This document shows positions 16,056 to 25,166 of a stretch of DNA of 64,000 nucleotides, piece by piece. Within the stretch, counting starts at the first letter, position 1. Every line of letters starts with the position of its first letter. The notes under the pieces are model-generated. The model was not told where the DNA came from and did not search any database. It saw nothing but the letters and a program-made list of their open reading frames with translations. The DNA lies in assembly GCA_910584205.1 (NCBI GenBank), contig CAJUAA010000004.1, positions 105,043-169,042 on the forward strand. The letters run 5' to 3'. Origin of the DNA: an uncultured Lachnospiraceae bacterium (GTDB lineage: Bacteria; Bacillota; Clostridia; Lachnospirales; Lachnospiraceae). Position numbers and translations under genes: made by a program.

Positions 16056-16466
16056 TCAAATCACCTGAGTTCTGGCAAATTCCGGCAGCTCATCCATACT
16101 CAATGATACGCTGAGCACGATCTTCACCTTAAACTGATCGCTGATCCTGTTCAGCTGGGTAAGGACATCGGATATATCCTGGCCTTCCAGCTTCGCGATC
16201 TTCAAAAATCCGTCCAGGTACATCGCTTCCAGATCATAATCCTGAGAACAGATGCCGCAGAGAAAACCAATAAACTGATCCGTATTCTGAATCGGATACT
16301 CTGATACATTAATCAGGCGGACCCTGTTGTCCAGCTCATGAATATTCTGGGCTGATTTATCCAGGTATACAAGATTGCCTTCCGCAGTCTTCACTGCTTC
16401 GTGCACGTAATCCAGCATCTTCTTTGTCTTTCCTTCACCCTTAACTCCTATTATCAACTGTACCAT
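16056..16466 (-). CDS. small P-loop protein of unknown function
   Basis: This 136-residue protein begins with a beta strand and Walker A loop, MVQLIIGVKGEGKTKKMLD (GxxGxGKT). LVYLDKSAQNIHEL follows, and a strand-helix DVLTQLNRISDQFKVKIVLSVS lies near the C-terminus. A Walker B-like DLEAMYLDGFLKIA is seen, but no sensor or arginine-finger region, so it is a minimal NTPase fold. Clostridial relatives are sometimes labelled PilT-like, which I would not adopt. It is monocistronic, with its own consensus promoter and terminator, inside an otherwise operonic cell-envelope region. Confidence 0.8.
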   Translation of the reverse strand: MVQLIIGVKGEGKTKKMLDYVHEAVKTAEGNLVYLDKSAQNIHELDNRVRLINVSEYPIQNTDQFIGFLCGICSQDYDLEAMYLDGFLKIAKLEGQDISDVLTQLNRISDQFKVKIVLSVSLSMDELPEFARTQVI

Positions 16467-16502
16467 AGTTTGCCCTCCTTAGGTTCCTGACTTGTTAGTC
16501 AT

Positions 16503-16531
16503 ATTATACCATCCAGAGGGTCAGAATACAA
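16503..16531 (-). promoter_or_regulatory. promoter of the small P-loop gene
   Basis: TTGTAT (16526-16531) and TATAAT (16503-16508) on the minus strand have a 17-bp spacer and an extended -10 (TGGTATAAT). It fills the gap between the carboxypeptidase stop and the P-loop gene. Confidence 0.78.
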
Positions 16532-16534
16532 GAA

Positions 16535-17530
16535 CTAATTGTTCAAAGCTGACAGAAAGCTCTGCATCTCCTCGTACAAAGTTCCCCGTTCGCTGCAGCC
16601 CAGAATGACCGCCACATACCGCTCTCCCTCTGCGTCTTCAAAAAGCTGCACCAGACAGGACATGGCCGCCTTGGTGGTGCCGGTCTTTCCTCCCGACGCC
16701 TTTACACCCTCAGGAACTGTTACATCGCCCTTTGTAAACAGGTTCGAGCTTGGCCAGGACACCGGTACGGACGTTCCGTCCGCAGCCAGATAGGAATCCT
16801 CATACAGCGGTACGCTGAGCATCTCCAGAAATTCATCATACTTCATCGCTTCCTGAAACATCAGGTAGAGATCATATGCCGTCGTATAGTGTTCTTCATC
16901 ATGCAGGCCGTTGGGATTGACAAAATGCGTATTGGTCGCCCCTATGGCGTGGGCTTTGTCGTTCATCATGCCCACGAAGGTGTCAATGTCTCCGCCGACC
17001 TTCTCCGCGATCGCGTTGGCCGCATCGTTGGCGGACACCGTCAAAAGGGCATACAAAAGCTGCCGAAGAGTCAGCACGTCGCCTTCCTTCAGCTTCGCTG
17101 TCGACACCCCGCTTTCATGAAATGTGATCGCCTCTTTGCTCACGGCCGTCTGGTCGTCCAGACTCCCGCTCCCGTGTTCGAGAGCCACCAGCGCGGTCAT
17201 AATCTTGGTCGTGCTGGCCGGATATACTCTGGTATGTATGTTCTTCGCATACAGGATTTCTTTGGTATCCAGATTGAAAAAACATGCGGCAAGCGCATCC
17301 GTAATGTCCGTATCCAGCGCCGACACATCCTCGCCGGCAACGCACAGGTCCTCCGCAAAATAGGAAATATCATACTCCTGGGACTGTTCCTGTATTCCAA
17401 GGCCGGGCTGGTCCACTGCAAACCCGTCTTCCAGTTTCTCCCCCCATGAGCACCCGCTCAGGGATCCGCAGCAGACCAGCGCCGCCAGCAGCAGGCTGAA
17501 CCGTCTTCGGCCTTTACTTGTACATCTCAC
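16535..17530 (-). CDS. lipoprotein D-alanyl-D-alanine carboxypeptidase (PBP5/DacF family)
   Basis: Serine peptidase that trims the terminal D-Ala of peptidoglycan stem peptides outside the membrane. All three penicillin-binding motifs are present: SxxK in YPASTTKIM (about 104-112), SxN in TVSANDAAN and KTG in SGGKTGTTKAA. A lipobox LSGC puts the lipidated Cys at 27, unusual for this family, which is normally anchored by a C-terminal helix. That C-terminal PBP5_C domain is missing and the protein is only 331 residues. The start is GTG inside the mgsA 3' end (17-bp overlap), with GGAG and AGGAGA upstream. It belongs to the wall-synthesis operon with rodA and PBP2. Confidence 0.92.
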   Translation of the reverse strand: MRCTSKGRRRFSLLLAALVCCGSLSGCSWGEKLEDGFAVDQPGLGIQEQSQEYDISYFAEDLCVAGEDVSALDTDITDALAACFFNLDTKEILYAKNIHTRVYPASTTKIMTALVALEHGSGSLDDQTAVSKEAITFHESGVSTAKLKEGDVLTLRQLLYALLTVSANDAANAIAEKVGGDIDTFVGMMNDKAHAIGATNTHFVNPNGLHDEEHYTTAYDLYLMFQEAMKYDEFLEMLSVPLYEDSYLAADGTSVPVSWPSSNLFTKGDVTVPEGVKASGGKTGTTKAAMSCLVQLFEDAEGERYVAVILGCSERGTLYEEMQSFLSALNN

Positions 17531-17909
17531 GCCACTCCATATCTCCTCTGTCCAGTGATTTTATAAGCAGCTCCGCGGTCGCAAGATTCGTTGCGATGGG
17601 TATATTGTGTACATCACACAGATGTACCACATTATTGACATCCGGCTCATGCCGCTTAGGCTGAATCGGGTCGCGCAGAAAGATGACCAGGTCGATCTGA
17701 TTATGTTCGATCTGGGCACCAAGCTGCTGTTCCCCTCCCAGATGCCCTGCCAGAAACTTGTGAACACTTAAATTTGCAACCTCTTCAATTAAACGTCCAG
17801 TGGTTCCTGTTGCATATAACTCGTTTTTACAGAGAATTCCCCTGTAAGCGATACAAAAATTCTGCATCAGTACTTTTTTCGCATCATGTGCAATCAATCC
17901 AATATTCAT
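17514..17909 (-). CDS. mgsA: methylglyoxal synthase
   Basis: Converts dihydroxyacetone phosphate to methylglyoxal and phosphate, a glycolytic overflow route. The 131 residues contain the phosphate-binding ATGTTGRLIEE loop (about 33-43), the GHLGGEQQLGAQI loop, and DLVIFLRDPIQPKRHEPDV, which carries the catalytic Asp and His of the family. It is located between rodA and the carboxypeptidase gene, an order recurrent in Clostridial mre/min operons although the metabolic link is unclear. Confidence 0.94.
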   Translation of the reverse strand: MNIGLIAHDAKKVLMQNFCIAYRGILCKNELYATGTTGRLIEEVANLSVHKFLAGHLGGEQQLGAQIEHNQIDLVIFLRDPIQPKRHEPDVNNVVHLCDVHNIPIATNLATAELLIKSLDRGDMEWREMYK

Positions 17910-17926
17910 GGTTTTGAACCCCCTTG

Positions 17927-19030
17927 TTAATATTTTTTAGGTTGAAGCCCGACATTTAAAACAATACCTATCCCCATATACAGCATAACAAGTGATGTGA
18001 GGCCATAACTGACAAACGGAAGCGGCATCCCCGTATTGGGCATCAGCCCCGTCGCTACACTTATATTGACAAGACTCTGAAAGGCGATCAGGCCGCCGAA
18101 ACCGCAGCAGATGATCGTCCCCTCCTGATCCCGTGCATTCCTTCCAATCCACAGACATTCCATCACGATCAGGGCCAGCAGTATGATGACTGCCGCACAG
18201 CCGATAAATCCCAGTTCCTCTCCTGTGACTGCAAAGATAAAGTCTGTCTGCGGTTCCACGATAAAGTTCCCGTTCTTCACGGATGATATATCATTGTTAT
18301 ACAGCCCTTTTCCGTAGAGCTGCCCGGACCCTATGGCGATGATGGAATTCTGCTGCTGATACGCATCGTCCGCGTATTCCGCCGGATTCAGCCATGCCAT
18401 GATCCTCGTAAACTGATAATGATCCAGTATCTCCTGCCCTTCCTGCATAATCAGGTTTATAAATATAATAGCAGAAGGGATCAAAATTGCAAGTACTGTT
18501 CCAATAATTTTATAACTTAACCCTCCAATATAGATCAAAATGCAGAATATAAACGCAATAGTGATCGTCGCAGACAGATGAGGCTGTTCCTTGACCAGAT
18601 AAAGCGGAATCAGAATCAGTACCCCGGAAGCCAGAAGCGTCTTCCAGTTATTGATGGATTCCCTGTACTTTGTGAAAAATCTGGCAAAGAACAGAATCAG
18701 CAGAAGCTTGGTAAGCTCGGAGGGCTGAAAACGCATAAAGCCCAGATCCAGCCACCGTCTGGCGCCGTTTACCTTTGTACCCGCCAGCTGCACCGCCAGC
18801 AGAAGGCCCAGATTGACCAGATAGATCAGCCACCATGCATTCATCATGATCCGGTAATCCACCAGCGCGAATACCAGCATGGCGAAACTTCCCAGCACCA
18901 TTCCCGCCAGCTGCTGGCTCTGATATTCCGCCTTTGCACTTCCGACCACCAGGATCCCCAGGATCGTGATCGCATATACAAACACCACTAAACGCAGTTT
19001 AAAATCCCGCAGTTGATACTGCCTGAACAT
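17927..19030 (-). CDS. rodA: RodA/FtsW-type SEDS peptidoglycan glycosyltransferase
   Basis: Polymerises lipid II during cell elongation, working with a class B PBP (here the PBP2 encoded four genes upstream). The 367 residues form about ten membrane helices. SEDS landmarks are NGARRWLDLGFMRFQPSELTK (about 88-108), the extracellular loop with QQQNSIIAIGSGQLYGKG, and FVSYGLTSLVMLYMGIG near the C-terminus. PQTDFIFAVTGEELGF contains the conserved Asp/Glu region. Context with mreBCD and PBP2 supports RodA over FtsW or SpoVE. Confidence 0.93.
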   Translation of the reverse strand: MFRQYQLRDFKLRLVVFVYAITILGILVVGSAKAEYQSQQLAGMVLGSFAMLVFALVDYRIMMNAWWLIYLVNLGLLLAVQLAGTKVNGARRWLDLGFMRFQPSELTKLLLILFFARFFTKYRESINNWKTLLASGVLILIPLYLVKEQPHLSATITIAFIFCILIYIGGLSYKIIGTVLAILIPSAIIFINLIMQEGQEILDHYQFTRIMAWLNPAEYADDAYQQQNSIIAIGSGQLYGKGLYNNDISSVKNGNFIVEPQTDFIFAVTGEELGFIGCAAVIILLALIVMECLWIGRNARDQEGTIICCGFGGLIAFQSLVNISVATGLMPNTGMPLPFVSYGLTSLVMLYMGIGIVLNVGLQPKKY

Positions 19031-19047
19031 ATTTCACCTGATTTCTA

Positions 19048-19317
19048 CTATCTTTTTCTCATATCCTTTACCGGAATATTGGCACAGAGCACCGGAACCG
19101 TGCCGTTGCCTCCTTCCGATTCCGTCTGTGTGATCTGGATATCCAGCCCTTCACTGTCGATCTCCATATATTTGGTAATCACTTTGATAATATCATTTTT
19201 GATCGCTTCCATAATCTCCGGAGAGCAGTTCGCCCTGTCTGAGATCAAAAGCAGCTTCAGACGGTCTTTTGCAACTTCCCCTGAATTCTTCTTCCGAAAG
19301 AAATCCATGAACGCCAT
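19048..19317 (-). CDS. minE: cell division topological specificity factor MinE
   Basis: MinE displaces MinC from MinD and drives MinD off the membrane, so that division is placed at mid-cell. The 89 residues show the amphipathic membrane-targeting start (MAFMDFFRKK), the MinD-contact segment VAKDRLKLLLISDRANCSP, and the C-terminal topological domain (IIKVITKYMEIDSEGLDIQI). It follows minD by 15 bp. The presence of MinE argues for an oscillating Min system and not the DivIVA/MinJ type. Confidence 0.94.
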   Translation of the reverse strand: MAFMDFFRKKNSGEVAKDRLKLLLISDRANCSPEIMEAIKNDIIKVITKYMEIDSEGLDIQITQTESEGGNGTVPVLCANIPVKDMRKR

Positions 19318-19332
19318 ATCCTTGCCCCCCTC

Positions 19333-20118
19333 TTATTTGAACAGTTTCTTCAGTTTGCCGAAAAATCCGCTCTTTATCTTCAGATCCAGAAACGGAACTT
19401 CCTCTCCCAGGACCCGATGGCAGATATTCTCATAGGCCTGTCCCGCCAGAGAGCTGTCACCCACACAGGGTTCTCCCTGGTTTGTGGAGATGACGACGCT
19501 CTCGTCGTCCGGCACTGCTCCGATCAGATCGATGGCGAGAATCTCCACCACGTCGTCCATGGACATCATATTCCCGCTCTCCACCATATCCATACGGATC
19601 CGGTTCACGATCAGCTCTGACTTCCTGATATCGTTGGCTTCCAGAAGGCCGATGATCCGGTCTGCGTCGCGGATGGCGGATACCTCCGGCGTTGTGACGA
19701 TCAGCGCGCGGTCCGCAGCCGCGATGGCATTTTTGAATCCCTGCTCGATGCCTGCCGGGCAGTCCAGCAGTATGTAATCGAACTCGCTGCGGAGTTCGTC
19801 GATCAGCTTGACCATCTGTTCCGGGCTCACCGCGGTCTTGTCTCTGGTCTGTGCCGAAGGAAGCAGGTACAGGTTCGGATACCGCTTGTCCTTGATCAGC
19901 GCCTGCTTAATCCTGCAGTTTCCTTCCACCACATCCACCAGATTGTACACAATGCGGTTTTCCAGGCCCATGACCACATCCAGATTCCGCAGCCCGATAT
20001 CCGTATCGATCAGAACCACTTTCTGATCCAGTTTTGCAAGTCCGGTTCCGACATTGGCCGTTGTGGTCGTCTTCCCAACGCCGCCCTTCCCAGATGTTAT
20101 AACAATTACTTCGCTCAT
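19333..20118 (-). CDS. minD: septum site-determining ATPase MinD
   Basis: A deviant Walker A ATPase that recruits MinC to the membrane. KGGVGKTTTTANVG (about 11-24) is the deviant P-loop. DTDIGLRNLDVVMGLENR and LDCPAGIEQGFKNA are the switch regions. The C-terminal amphipathic helix FFGKLKKLFK is the membrane-targeting sequence. The 261 residues are full length. It lies between minC and minE in one operon. Confidence 0.96.
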   Translation of the reverse strand: MSEVIVITSGKGGVGKTTTTANVGTGLAKLDQKVVLIDTDIGLRNLDVVMGLENRIVYNLVDVVEGNCRIKQALIKDKRYPNLYLLPSAQTRDKTAVSPEQMVKLIDELRSEFDYILLDCPAGIEQGFKNAIAAADRALIVTTPEVSAIRDADRIIGLLEANDIRKSELIVNRIRMDMVESGNMMSMDDVVEILAIDLIGAVPDDESVVISTNQGEPCVGDSSLAGQAYENICHRVLGEEVPFLDLKIKSGFFGKLKKLFK

Positions 20119-20173
20119 ATCCTTTCCTCCAACCTTTCCCGTCGTTTCCTCGGAATCTGTGACTGTGTTCTTT

Positions 20174-20848
20174 TCAGATCCGGATGTCGTTAATTACTTC
20201 TTTTGTAATCGGCTCCATATAAATGTTACCATCCTCCACATAGGCGATCATGGGGCCTTTTTCATTCCCCTTTATATGGATCGGACCGTCCGCAGACCGG
20301 GCAATCGCATCCGCGATCCGTATCTGCATCGGTATCATGTTCAGAGCCGCCACGAACGAATCCTCGTTTCCCGCGGCCCCCGCATGAACGGTCCCCTTCA
20401 GCGCACCAAGCACCACCACATTTCCCTTGGACACGATGGTCGCTCCTGGATTTACATCCCCCAGGATGATAATACTTGTCTCCGACTCCAGCACCTGTCC
20501 GGACCGGAGCGTCCCTTTATAAAACCTGCCGTTGTTGGAATTCCGCTCATGCTGCCGTTCTTCCACCACCTGCTTCATAAAGGATTCCTTCAGCGCGTCC
20601 TGCTCCAGCACACACAGGATCTCCAGGGAAGCATTCTCCTGTATCACCTGAATCACCTCCAGCTGCTCCTCCCGGCTCAGCCTGCGGCCGTCGAAGGCCA
20701 GCGCCATCTGCGCGTTCTGAAAGAAATCCGAAGAAGCCCTGAATTTCTCCGCAATGTCCTTCAGAAGATCACAAAACGGTATGTTTCTGTCCAGTAACAG
20801 GGTAATGCCGTATTTATTGCTCTTAATCACAACTGTCTGCTGCTTCAT
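20174..20848 (-). CDS. minC: septum site-determining protein MinC
   Basis: Inhibitor of FtsZ polymerisation that acts as the partner of MinD. The N-terminal domain (about 1-105) binds FtsZ. The C-terminal beta-helix (about 115-215) contains LRSGQVLESETSIIILGDVNPGA, GNVVVLGALKGTVHAGA and MIPMQIRIADAIAR, the MinD-contact surface. 224 residues is normal. Spacing to PBP2 is 9 bp and to minD 55 bp. Confidence 0.94.
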   Translation of the reverse strand: MKQQTVVIKSNKYGITLLLDRNIPFCDLLKDIAEKFRASSDFFQNAQMALAFDGRRLSREEQLEVIQVIQENASLEILCVLEQDALKESFMKQVVEERQHERNSNNGRFYKGTLRSGQVLESETSIIILGDVNPGATIVSKGNVVVLGALKGTVHAGAAGNEDSFVAALNMIPMQIRIADAIARSADGPIHIKGNEKGPMIAYVEDGNIYMEPITKEVINDIRI

Positions 20849-20857
20849 CTCTGTCTC

Positions 20858-23749
20858 CTAATCATTGATTACGGATGTTGTCGCTTCCGACGCGGTTCCT
20901 GTCAACAGTTCTTCCTTATCCGCAAGCCCGAAATAATACTGGAAAATATCGGCTGCCATCTCGGCCGCATTGGCTGAGGTATAGCCGTTGGCAATGCGGA
21001 TCGCAATACAGATCTCCGGATTCTCATAGGGCGCGTATCCGACAAACAGCGCGTGGTTCGGATGCCGGACCGACTGCTGCGCCGTACCGGTCTTTCCCGC
21101 TATGGTCAGATCCAGCTTTTCGAACGCGTCGGTGTTCAGTGCCACCTGATGCATGCCCTCCTGAATCACATTCCAGGAACTGTCTGCAATATCGATCTTA
21201 TTATATACTGACGCAGAATAATCTTCAATAGTGTTTCCGTCAGAATCTGTCAATTTATCCAGCAGCGTCAGATTATAGGCGGTCCCGCGGTTGGCCACCG
21301 CGCTCACATACCGCGCCAGCTGCGCCACGCTGAACGAGTTCGTGCCCTGTCCGATGGACGAACGGATTCCGTCCTGATCCGACAGCTGCGGCGGATTTTC
21401 CGGAATTTCCAGTCCGGATTTCTCATCCAGTCCGAATTTCGCCGCATATTCGGCGATGGTATTCAGCGCCCGTTCCGAAGAATAACCCGTGGACCTGCCG
21501 CCTCCCAGGCGGAAACCAACCTCATAAAAATAATAGTTGCAGGATACACGGATCGCATCCACCACATTCACGCGCCCATGGCTTCCATGATACTGGTTGT
21601 AGATCCAGCAGGTAGGCGAACCGTACGCCTCTGTATAGACGCCCGTGGCGTTCATGATCTCCCCGGGGCTGATGACGCCTTCCTCCAGCCCGGCCACCGC
21701 GATCACCGGCTTCATGGTAGATCCCGGCGCGGTGCGTTCCTGAGTGGCACGGCTGTACAGCGGCTTCGACTGGTCGTTATTCAGCTCCGCAAAATATGCG
21801 GAATCCATCGTATTGGTCAGACGGTTGTTGTCATAGCCCGGATACGTCACGCAGGCAAGCGTATCCCCTGTGTGCGGGTCCGTAACCACACATCCCGCGC
21901 TGCACGGCTCCAGCGCCAGCTGCGCCGGAGTGATCTCCAGGCTGCGGATCTTGTCCGTCAGAAAGCTGTATGCGGAATAACTTCCGCTCTGGAGACGTCC
22001 GACTGCCTCTTCATCATACTCCAAAACTCCCTGTTCATACAAGAGTAAACATACTTCTTTTCCCGTCACAATATCGTCCAGAAGGATATATTTATACAGC
22101 ATATTCTGAAAATCGACATCATTATTCAACTCTTCCGAAATATAATCCATCAGGACTGCATAGATTTCTTCCCCGTTCAGATAAGGCGAGTCCACCTGCA
22201 GGCCGGACACATCCACCCAGTTCATGGCGATGGCATATTCCAGATACTCCTTCAGGCCGATGACCTCGTCGGTGGTCCATGCGATATAGGTCGGATCGTT
22301 CCGGTCGATGGCGTCCCTCATCAGAATGTTTTGATCTCCCATGAGAATATCCGAAACGATATAGCTCATATAGTTTTTCATATCCCGCGGCAGATCCTGA
22401 TAGGCGGTCGGTGCATCCGCATGGAGTTCTCCCATGATCCGATCTATGGTAAAGCTCAGACGTTCCTCAAAGCGCTGCTGTACGGAGCGCTCCAGCTCCG
22501 TGGCATCCTCGGCCCGGAAATGGGTGGTGTCGATCACCCGGTTGTTGATCAGCGCGTAATAGACATCATAGATCGGAATCAAAATACTGGCGGCCGAGGG
22601 CTTCGGGCCGGGAACATATTCTTTGATGTTGCGGATCTTGGAGAGCAGAATCCCGGCCAGCTGCTGTTCCAGAATATCCGTCACCGCGATCTGCAGGTCT
22701 TTGTCGATGGTCAGATACACATTTTTCCCGGATTCCGGCTGCGTCTCCTTCTCCACCTCCAGCACATTTCCCATGCTGTTCACATAGATCGTACGGTTTC
22801 CCTTGGTTCCCTGGAGTTCCGTCTCCATATACTGCTCGATTCCGGCCTTTCCCACGATATCATTGAGCTCATAGTTTTCGTTTTCCAGAAGAAGGCTGTC
22901 CAGCTCCTCCTGGGAAGGCTTTCCGATATAGCCGATCAGCGAAGCGAAATATTTTGCGTCCGTGTATACTCTCAGGCTGCTCTGGGCAATATCCACTCCC
23001 TGAAGCACGTCCATGTTCTCCATGATCTCCGCCATGGTTTCGTCGCATACGTCCGACGCGATCGTAGTCGCCACATAGCGCTTGTAGCCGTTCAGGCTCA
23101 TGGCGTAGCGGACCGTCACGATCTTCAGCCTGGTCTCCGGCGGCAGCTCTTCCTCCGGAAGCCCGTACGCCTGCCTCTGCTCCGGCGTATAGGCATCTCT
23201 GGACACGTAGTACCGTTTGCTGCTGCACAGGTACTCCATGATCTGGTCCGCCGTGGCCGCCGCTTCCTTCGGCTCCAGCTCATCGATGGTCTTCCGGCCG
23301 TAGACATCCGCCTTGAACCGCATGAGCGCGGTTCCCTCTTGGGTAAATACATACCGCCCGTTTTCATACAGAATCCCGAAATCGCTGATGATCCGGTCCC
23401 CATGGGATTCCACGATCTCGATGACCCTGCCCACGGTCTCATTCAGCTTCGTCTGTTTCTCCCGATCGCTCTGATACGTTCCATTGTCCTCTATGGTGAC
23501 GGAATAAGACAGCGTGTTGTCCGCCAGGATCTCTCCGTTCCGGTCATAGATTTTTCCTCTGGTACTGGCGATATTGATCTCCTTTTTGATCTTCATGGTA
23601 AAGCTTTCCGCATAATTTTCCCCATTGATAATCTGAAGAAGAAACACACGACTTAAAATAATGCCGAAGAAGGCCAGAAAGACCACCATCAGCACAAAGA
23701 TCCTCGAAGTGATAAAATTTATAAAAGATTCTTTAAATTCTTCAAACAA
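20858..23749 (-). CDS. mrdA: class B penicillin-binding protein 2 (elongation transpeptidase), long form
   Basis: Cross-links peptidoglycan with RodA during elongation. There is one N-terminal membrane anchor (about 14-35), then the pedestal (ASTRGKIYDRNGEILADN, about 57-74). The transpeptidase motifs are APGSTMKPV (SxxK), VSCNYYF (SxN) and IAGKTGTAQ (KTG). At 963 residues it is far longer than the usual 600-700. The extra length lies between the pedestal and the SxxK motif, where two segments of unknown fold (KNIKEYVPGPKPSAASIL... through LLLYEQGVLEYDEEAVG) are inserted. Lachnospiraceae PBP2s often carry this insert (from general knowledge). It is located between mreD and minC. Confidence 0.93.
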   Translation of the reverse strand: MFEEFKESFINFITSRIFVLMVVFLAFFGIILSRVFLLQIINGENYAESFTMKIKKEINIASTRGKIYDRNGEILADNTLSYSVTIEDNGTYQSDREKQTKLNETVGRVIEIVESHGDRIISDFGILYENGRYVFTQEGTALMRFKADVYGRKTIDELEPKEAAATADQIMEYLCSSKRYYVSRDAYTPEQRQAYGLPEEELPPETRLKIVTVRYAMSLNGYKRYVATTIASDVCDETMAEIMENMDVLQGVDIAQSSLRVYTDAKYFASLIGYIGKPSQEELDSLLLENENYELNDIVGKAGIEQYMETELQGTKGNRTIYVNSMGNVLEVEKETQPESGKNVYLTIDKDLQIAVTDILEQQLAGILLSKIRNIKEYVPGPKPSAASILIPIYDVYYALINNRVIDTTHFRAEDATELERSVQQRFEERLSFTIDRIMGELHADAPTAYQDLPRDMKNYMSYIVSDILMGDQNILMRDAIDRNDPTYIAWTTDEVIGLKEYLEYAIAMNWVDVSGLQVDSPYLNGEEIYAVLMDYISEELNNDVDFQNMLYKYILLDDIVTGKEVCLLLYEQGVLEYDEEAVGRLQSGSYSAYSFLTDKIRSLEITPAQLALEPCSAGCVVTDPHTGDTLACVTYPGYDNNRLTNTMDSAYFAELNNDQSKPLYSRATQERTAPGSTMKPVIAVAGLEEGVISPGEIMNATGVYTEAYGSPTCWIYNQYHGSHGRVNVVDAIRVSCNYYFYEVGFRLGGGRSTGYSSERALNTIAEYAAKFGLDEKSGLEIPENPPQLSDQDGIRSSIGQGTNSFSVAQLARYVSAVANRGTAYNLTLLDKLTDSDGNTIEDYSASVYNKIDIADSSWNVIQEGMHQVALNTDAFEKLDLTIAGKTGTAQQSVRHPNHALFVGYAPYENPEICIAIRIANGYTSANAAEMAADIFQYYFGLADKEELLTGTASEATTSVIND

Positions 23750-23761
23750 TCGTCCAACTCC

Positions 23762-24256
23762 TTAAGACGGGCTCTCCAGCCTTCGGTTCACCGCATAGAT
23801 CAGCCGGTAAAAAATCAGCGTAATCACAATGGTATACAAAAGCTCTGGTAAGATGATCCTTATAAAATAATAGGAAAAGGCAAAACGGCTGCGCATGACA
23901 AACATGATGACATAGGTTCCCAGACCGTACACCAGTTCACTGACCGATATCAGAAAGATCGGGAGCTTGATATCCTCCCCATAAAAAATATGGTTGAAAT
24001 ATCCGTTCGCGTATCCTATGTACATGTAAATCATGGCGTGCATGCCCATAAGCCTTCCATAGAAAATGTCCTCCAGAAGCCCGCAGAAAAATCCCACCCA
24101 CAGTCCTTCTTTTTTCCCTCTCATGAACCCGAATGAGGACGTGACAATCACCATCAGGTTCGGACTGATGGAGCCGATGGAAAGGGTCTTAAATACCGTG
24201 CTCTGCAACAGAAAACCCAAAAGGATAATCAGTACAATTACGATCTTTCGTTTCAA
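23762..24256 (-). CDS. mreD: rod shape-determining protein MreD
   Basis: Small integral membrane protein of the elongasome that binds MreC. Five hydrophobic helices are visible in about 164 residues. GLWVGFFCGLLEDIFYGRLMG is a characteristic MreD segment. I chose the TTG start (KRKIVIVLIILLGF follows) because AAAGGAGCGGAAGG lies just upstream and it gives a typical N-terminus. An ATG at 24301 would add 15 charged residues and overlap mreC. Confidence 0.88.
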   Translation of the reverse strand: MKRKIVIVLIILLGFLLQSTVFKTLSIGSISPNLMVIVTSSFGFMRGKKEGLWVGFFCGLLEDIFYGRLMGMHAMIYMYIGYANGYFNHIFYGEDIKLPIFLISVSELVYGLGTYVIMFVMRSRFAFSYYFIRIILPELLYTIVITLIFYRLIYAVNRRLESPS

Positions 24257-24281
24257 ACCTTCCGCTCCTTTCCGTCTTCCG

Positions 24282-25148
24282 TCACTGTGCCTCGTCCACA
24301 TCCACCTGCTGCTTCAGATCCGTGATGACCAGCACGGTCGTCAGGTGCTCAAAATCCACAGCCGGCGTCAGACTGCCGGATTTCGTCAGATTGTTTGCAT
24401 CCATGGTGACCTCGTTGACGTATCCGATCAGGATCCCCTTATGATACTTGGCGCTCACATGGGATGTCACCACTTTGTCTCCCTGCTCCACCTCGTCGTC
24501 AGGGTCCCGCAGCTCATTCAGCTGAAGCGTTCCCTCCGTCATCATCTGCAGGTCTCCGCGCACATAACAAAGGTCCGAGGTCTTCAGAACCATGGCGCCC
24601 ACGTTGCTCATGTCGTCAATGATCGAACGAACCTGCGCCCAGTCCGGTCCGGTCTTGGTCACGATACCCACCAGTCCGCCTCCAGCGATCACATTCATAT
24701 CCCTGCGGATCCCGTCGTCGTAACCCTTGTCGATAATGAACATGTGAAACCAGTTGCCCGTATCCTTGCCGATGATATTGGCCGCGATCTTATCCAGACT
24801 GGAATATTCCGAGTCCAGATCATACAGTTCCCGCAGCTCCTCCAGTTCATACCGTTCCTGGAGCAGGGAATTGTTTTCCAGCGTCAGATCTGCGATCTGC
24901 TCTCTCAGCTGCTCGTTTTCTCCTTTGACCGCTGTCAGGTCCTCCAGATTTTCCACCCTGCTGCGCATCCACCCTCCTGTCGTATTGATCCCTCTCTGGA
25001 TCGGGATCAGGACATAACCGGATATGGTATTCAGCAGTCCTCCGTCAAAATCAGTCAGAAAGGACAGCGACATGGTCCCAACACAGAGAACCGTCAGCAC
25101 AAACAGGATATATTTTCCCGGAATCGTAAATCGTTCTCTTCGTCTCAT
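24282..25148 (-). CDS. mreC: rod shape-determining protein MreC
   Basis: Scaffold of the elongation machinery on the outer face of the membrane. An N-terminal membrane anchor (FTIPGKYILFVLTVLCVG, about 6-23) is followed by a coiled coil (VENLEDLTAVKGENEQLREQ) and two beta barrels (INMIAG-type GDVNVIAGGG region and KVVTSHVSAKYHKGILIGYV). The 288-residue length is standard. It sits directly between mreB and mreD. Confidence 0.95.
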   Translation of the reverse strand: MRRRERFTIPGKYILFVLTVLCVGTMSLSFLTDFDGGLLNTISGYVLIPIQRGINTTGGWMRSRVENLEDLTAVKGENEQLREQIADLTLENNSLLQERYELEELRELYDLDSEYSSLDKIAANIIGKDTGNWFHMFIIDKGYDDGIRRDMNVIAGGGLVGIVTKTGPDWAQVRSIIDDMSNVGAMVLKTSDLCYVRGDLQMMTEGTLQLNELRDPDDEVEQGDKVVTSHVSAKYHKGILIGYVNEVTMDANNLTKSGSLTPAVDFEHLTTVLVITDLKQQVDVDEAQ

Positions 25149-25166
25149 CTGATACAGCTCCCGCCG

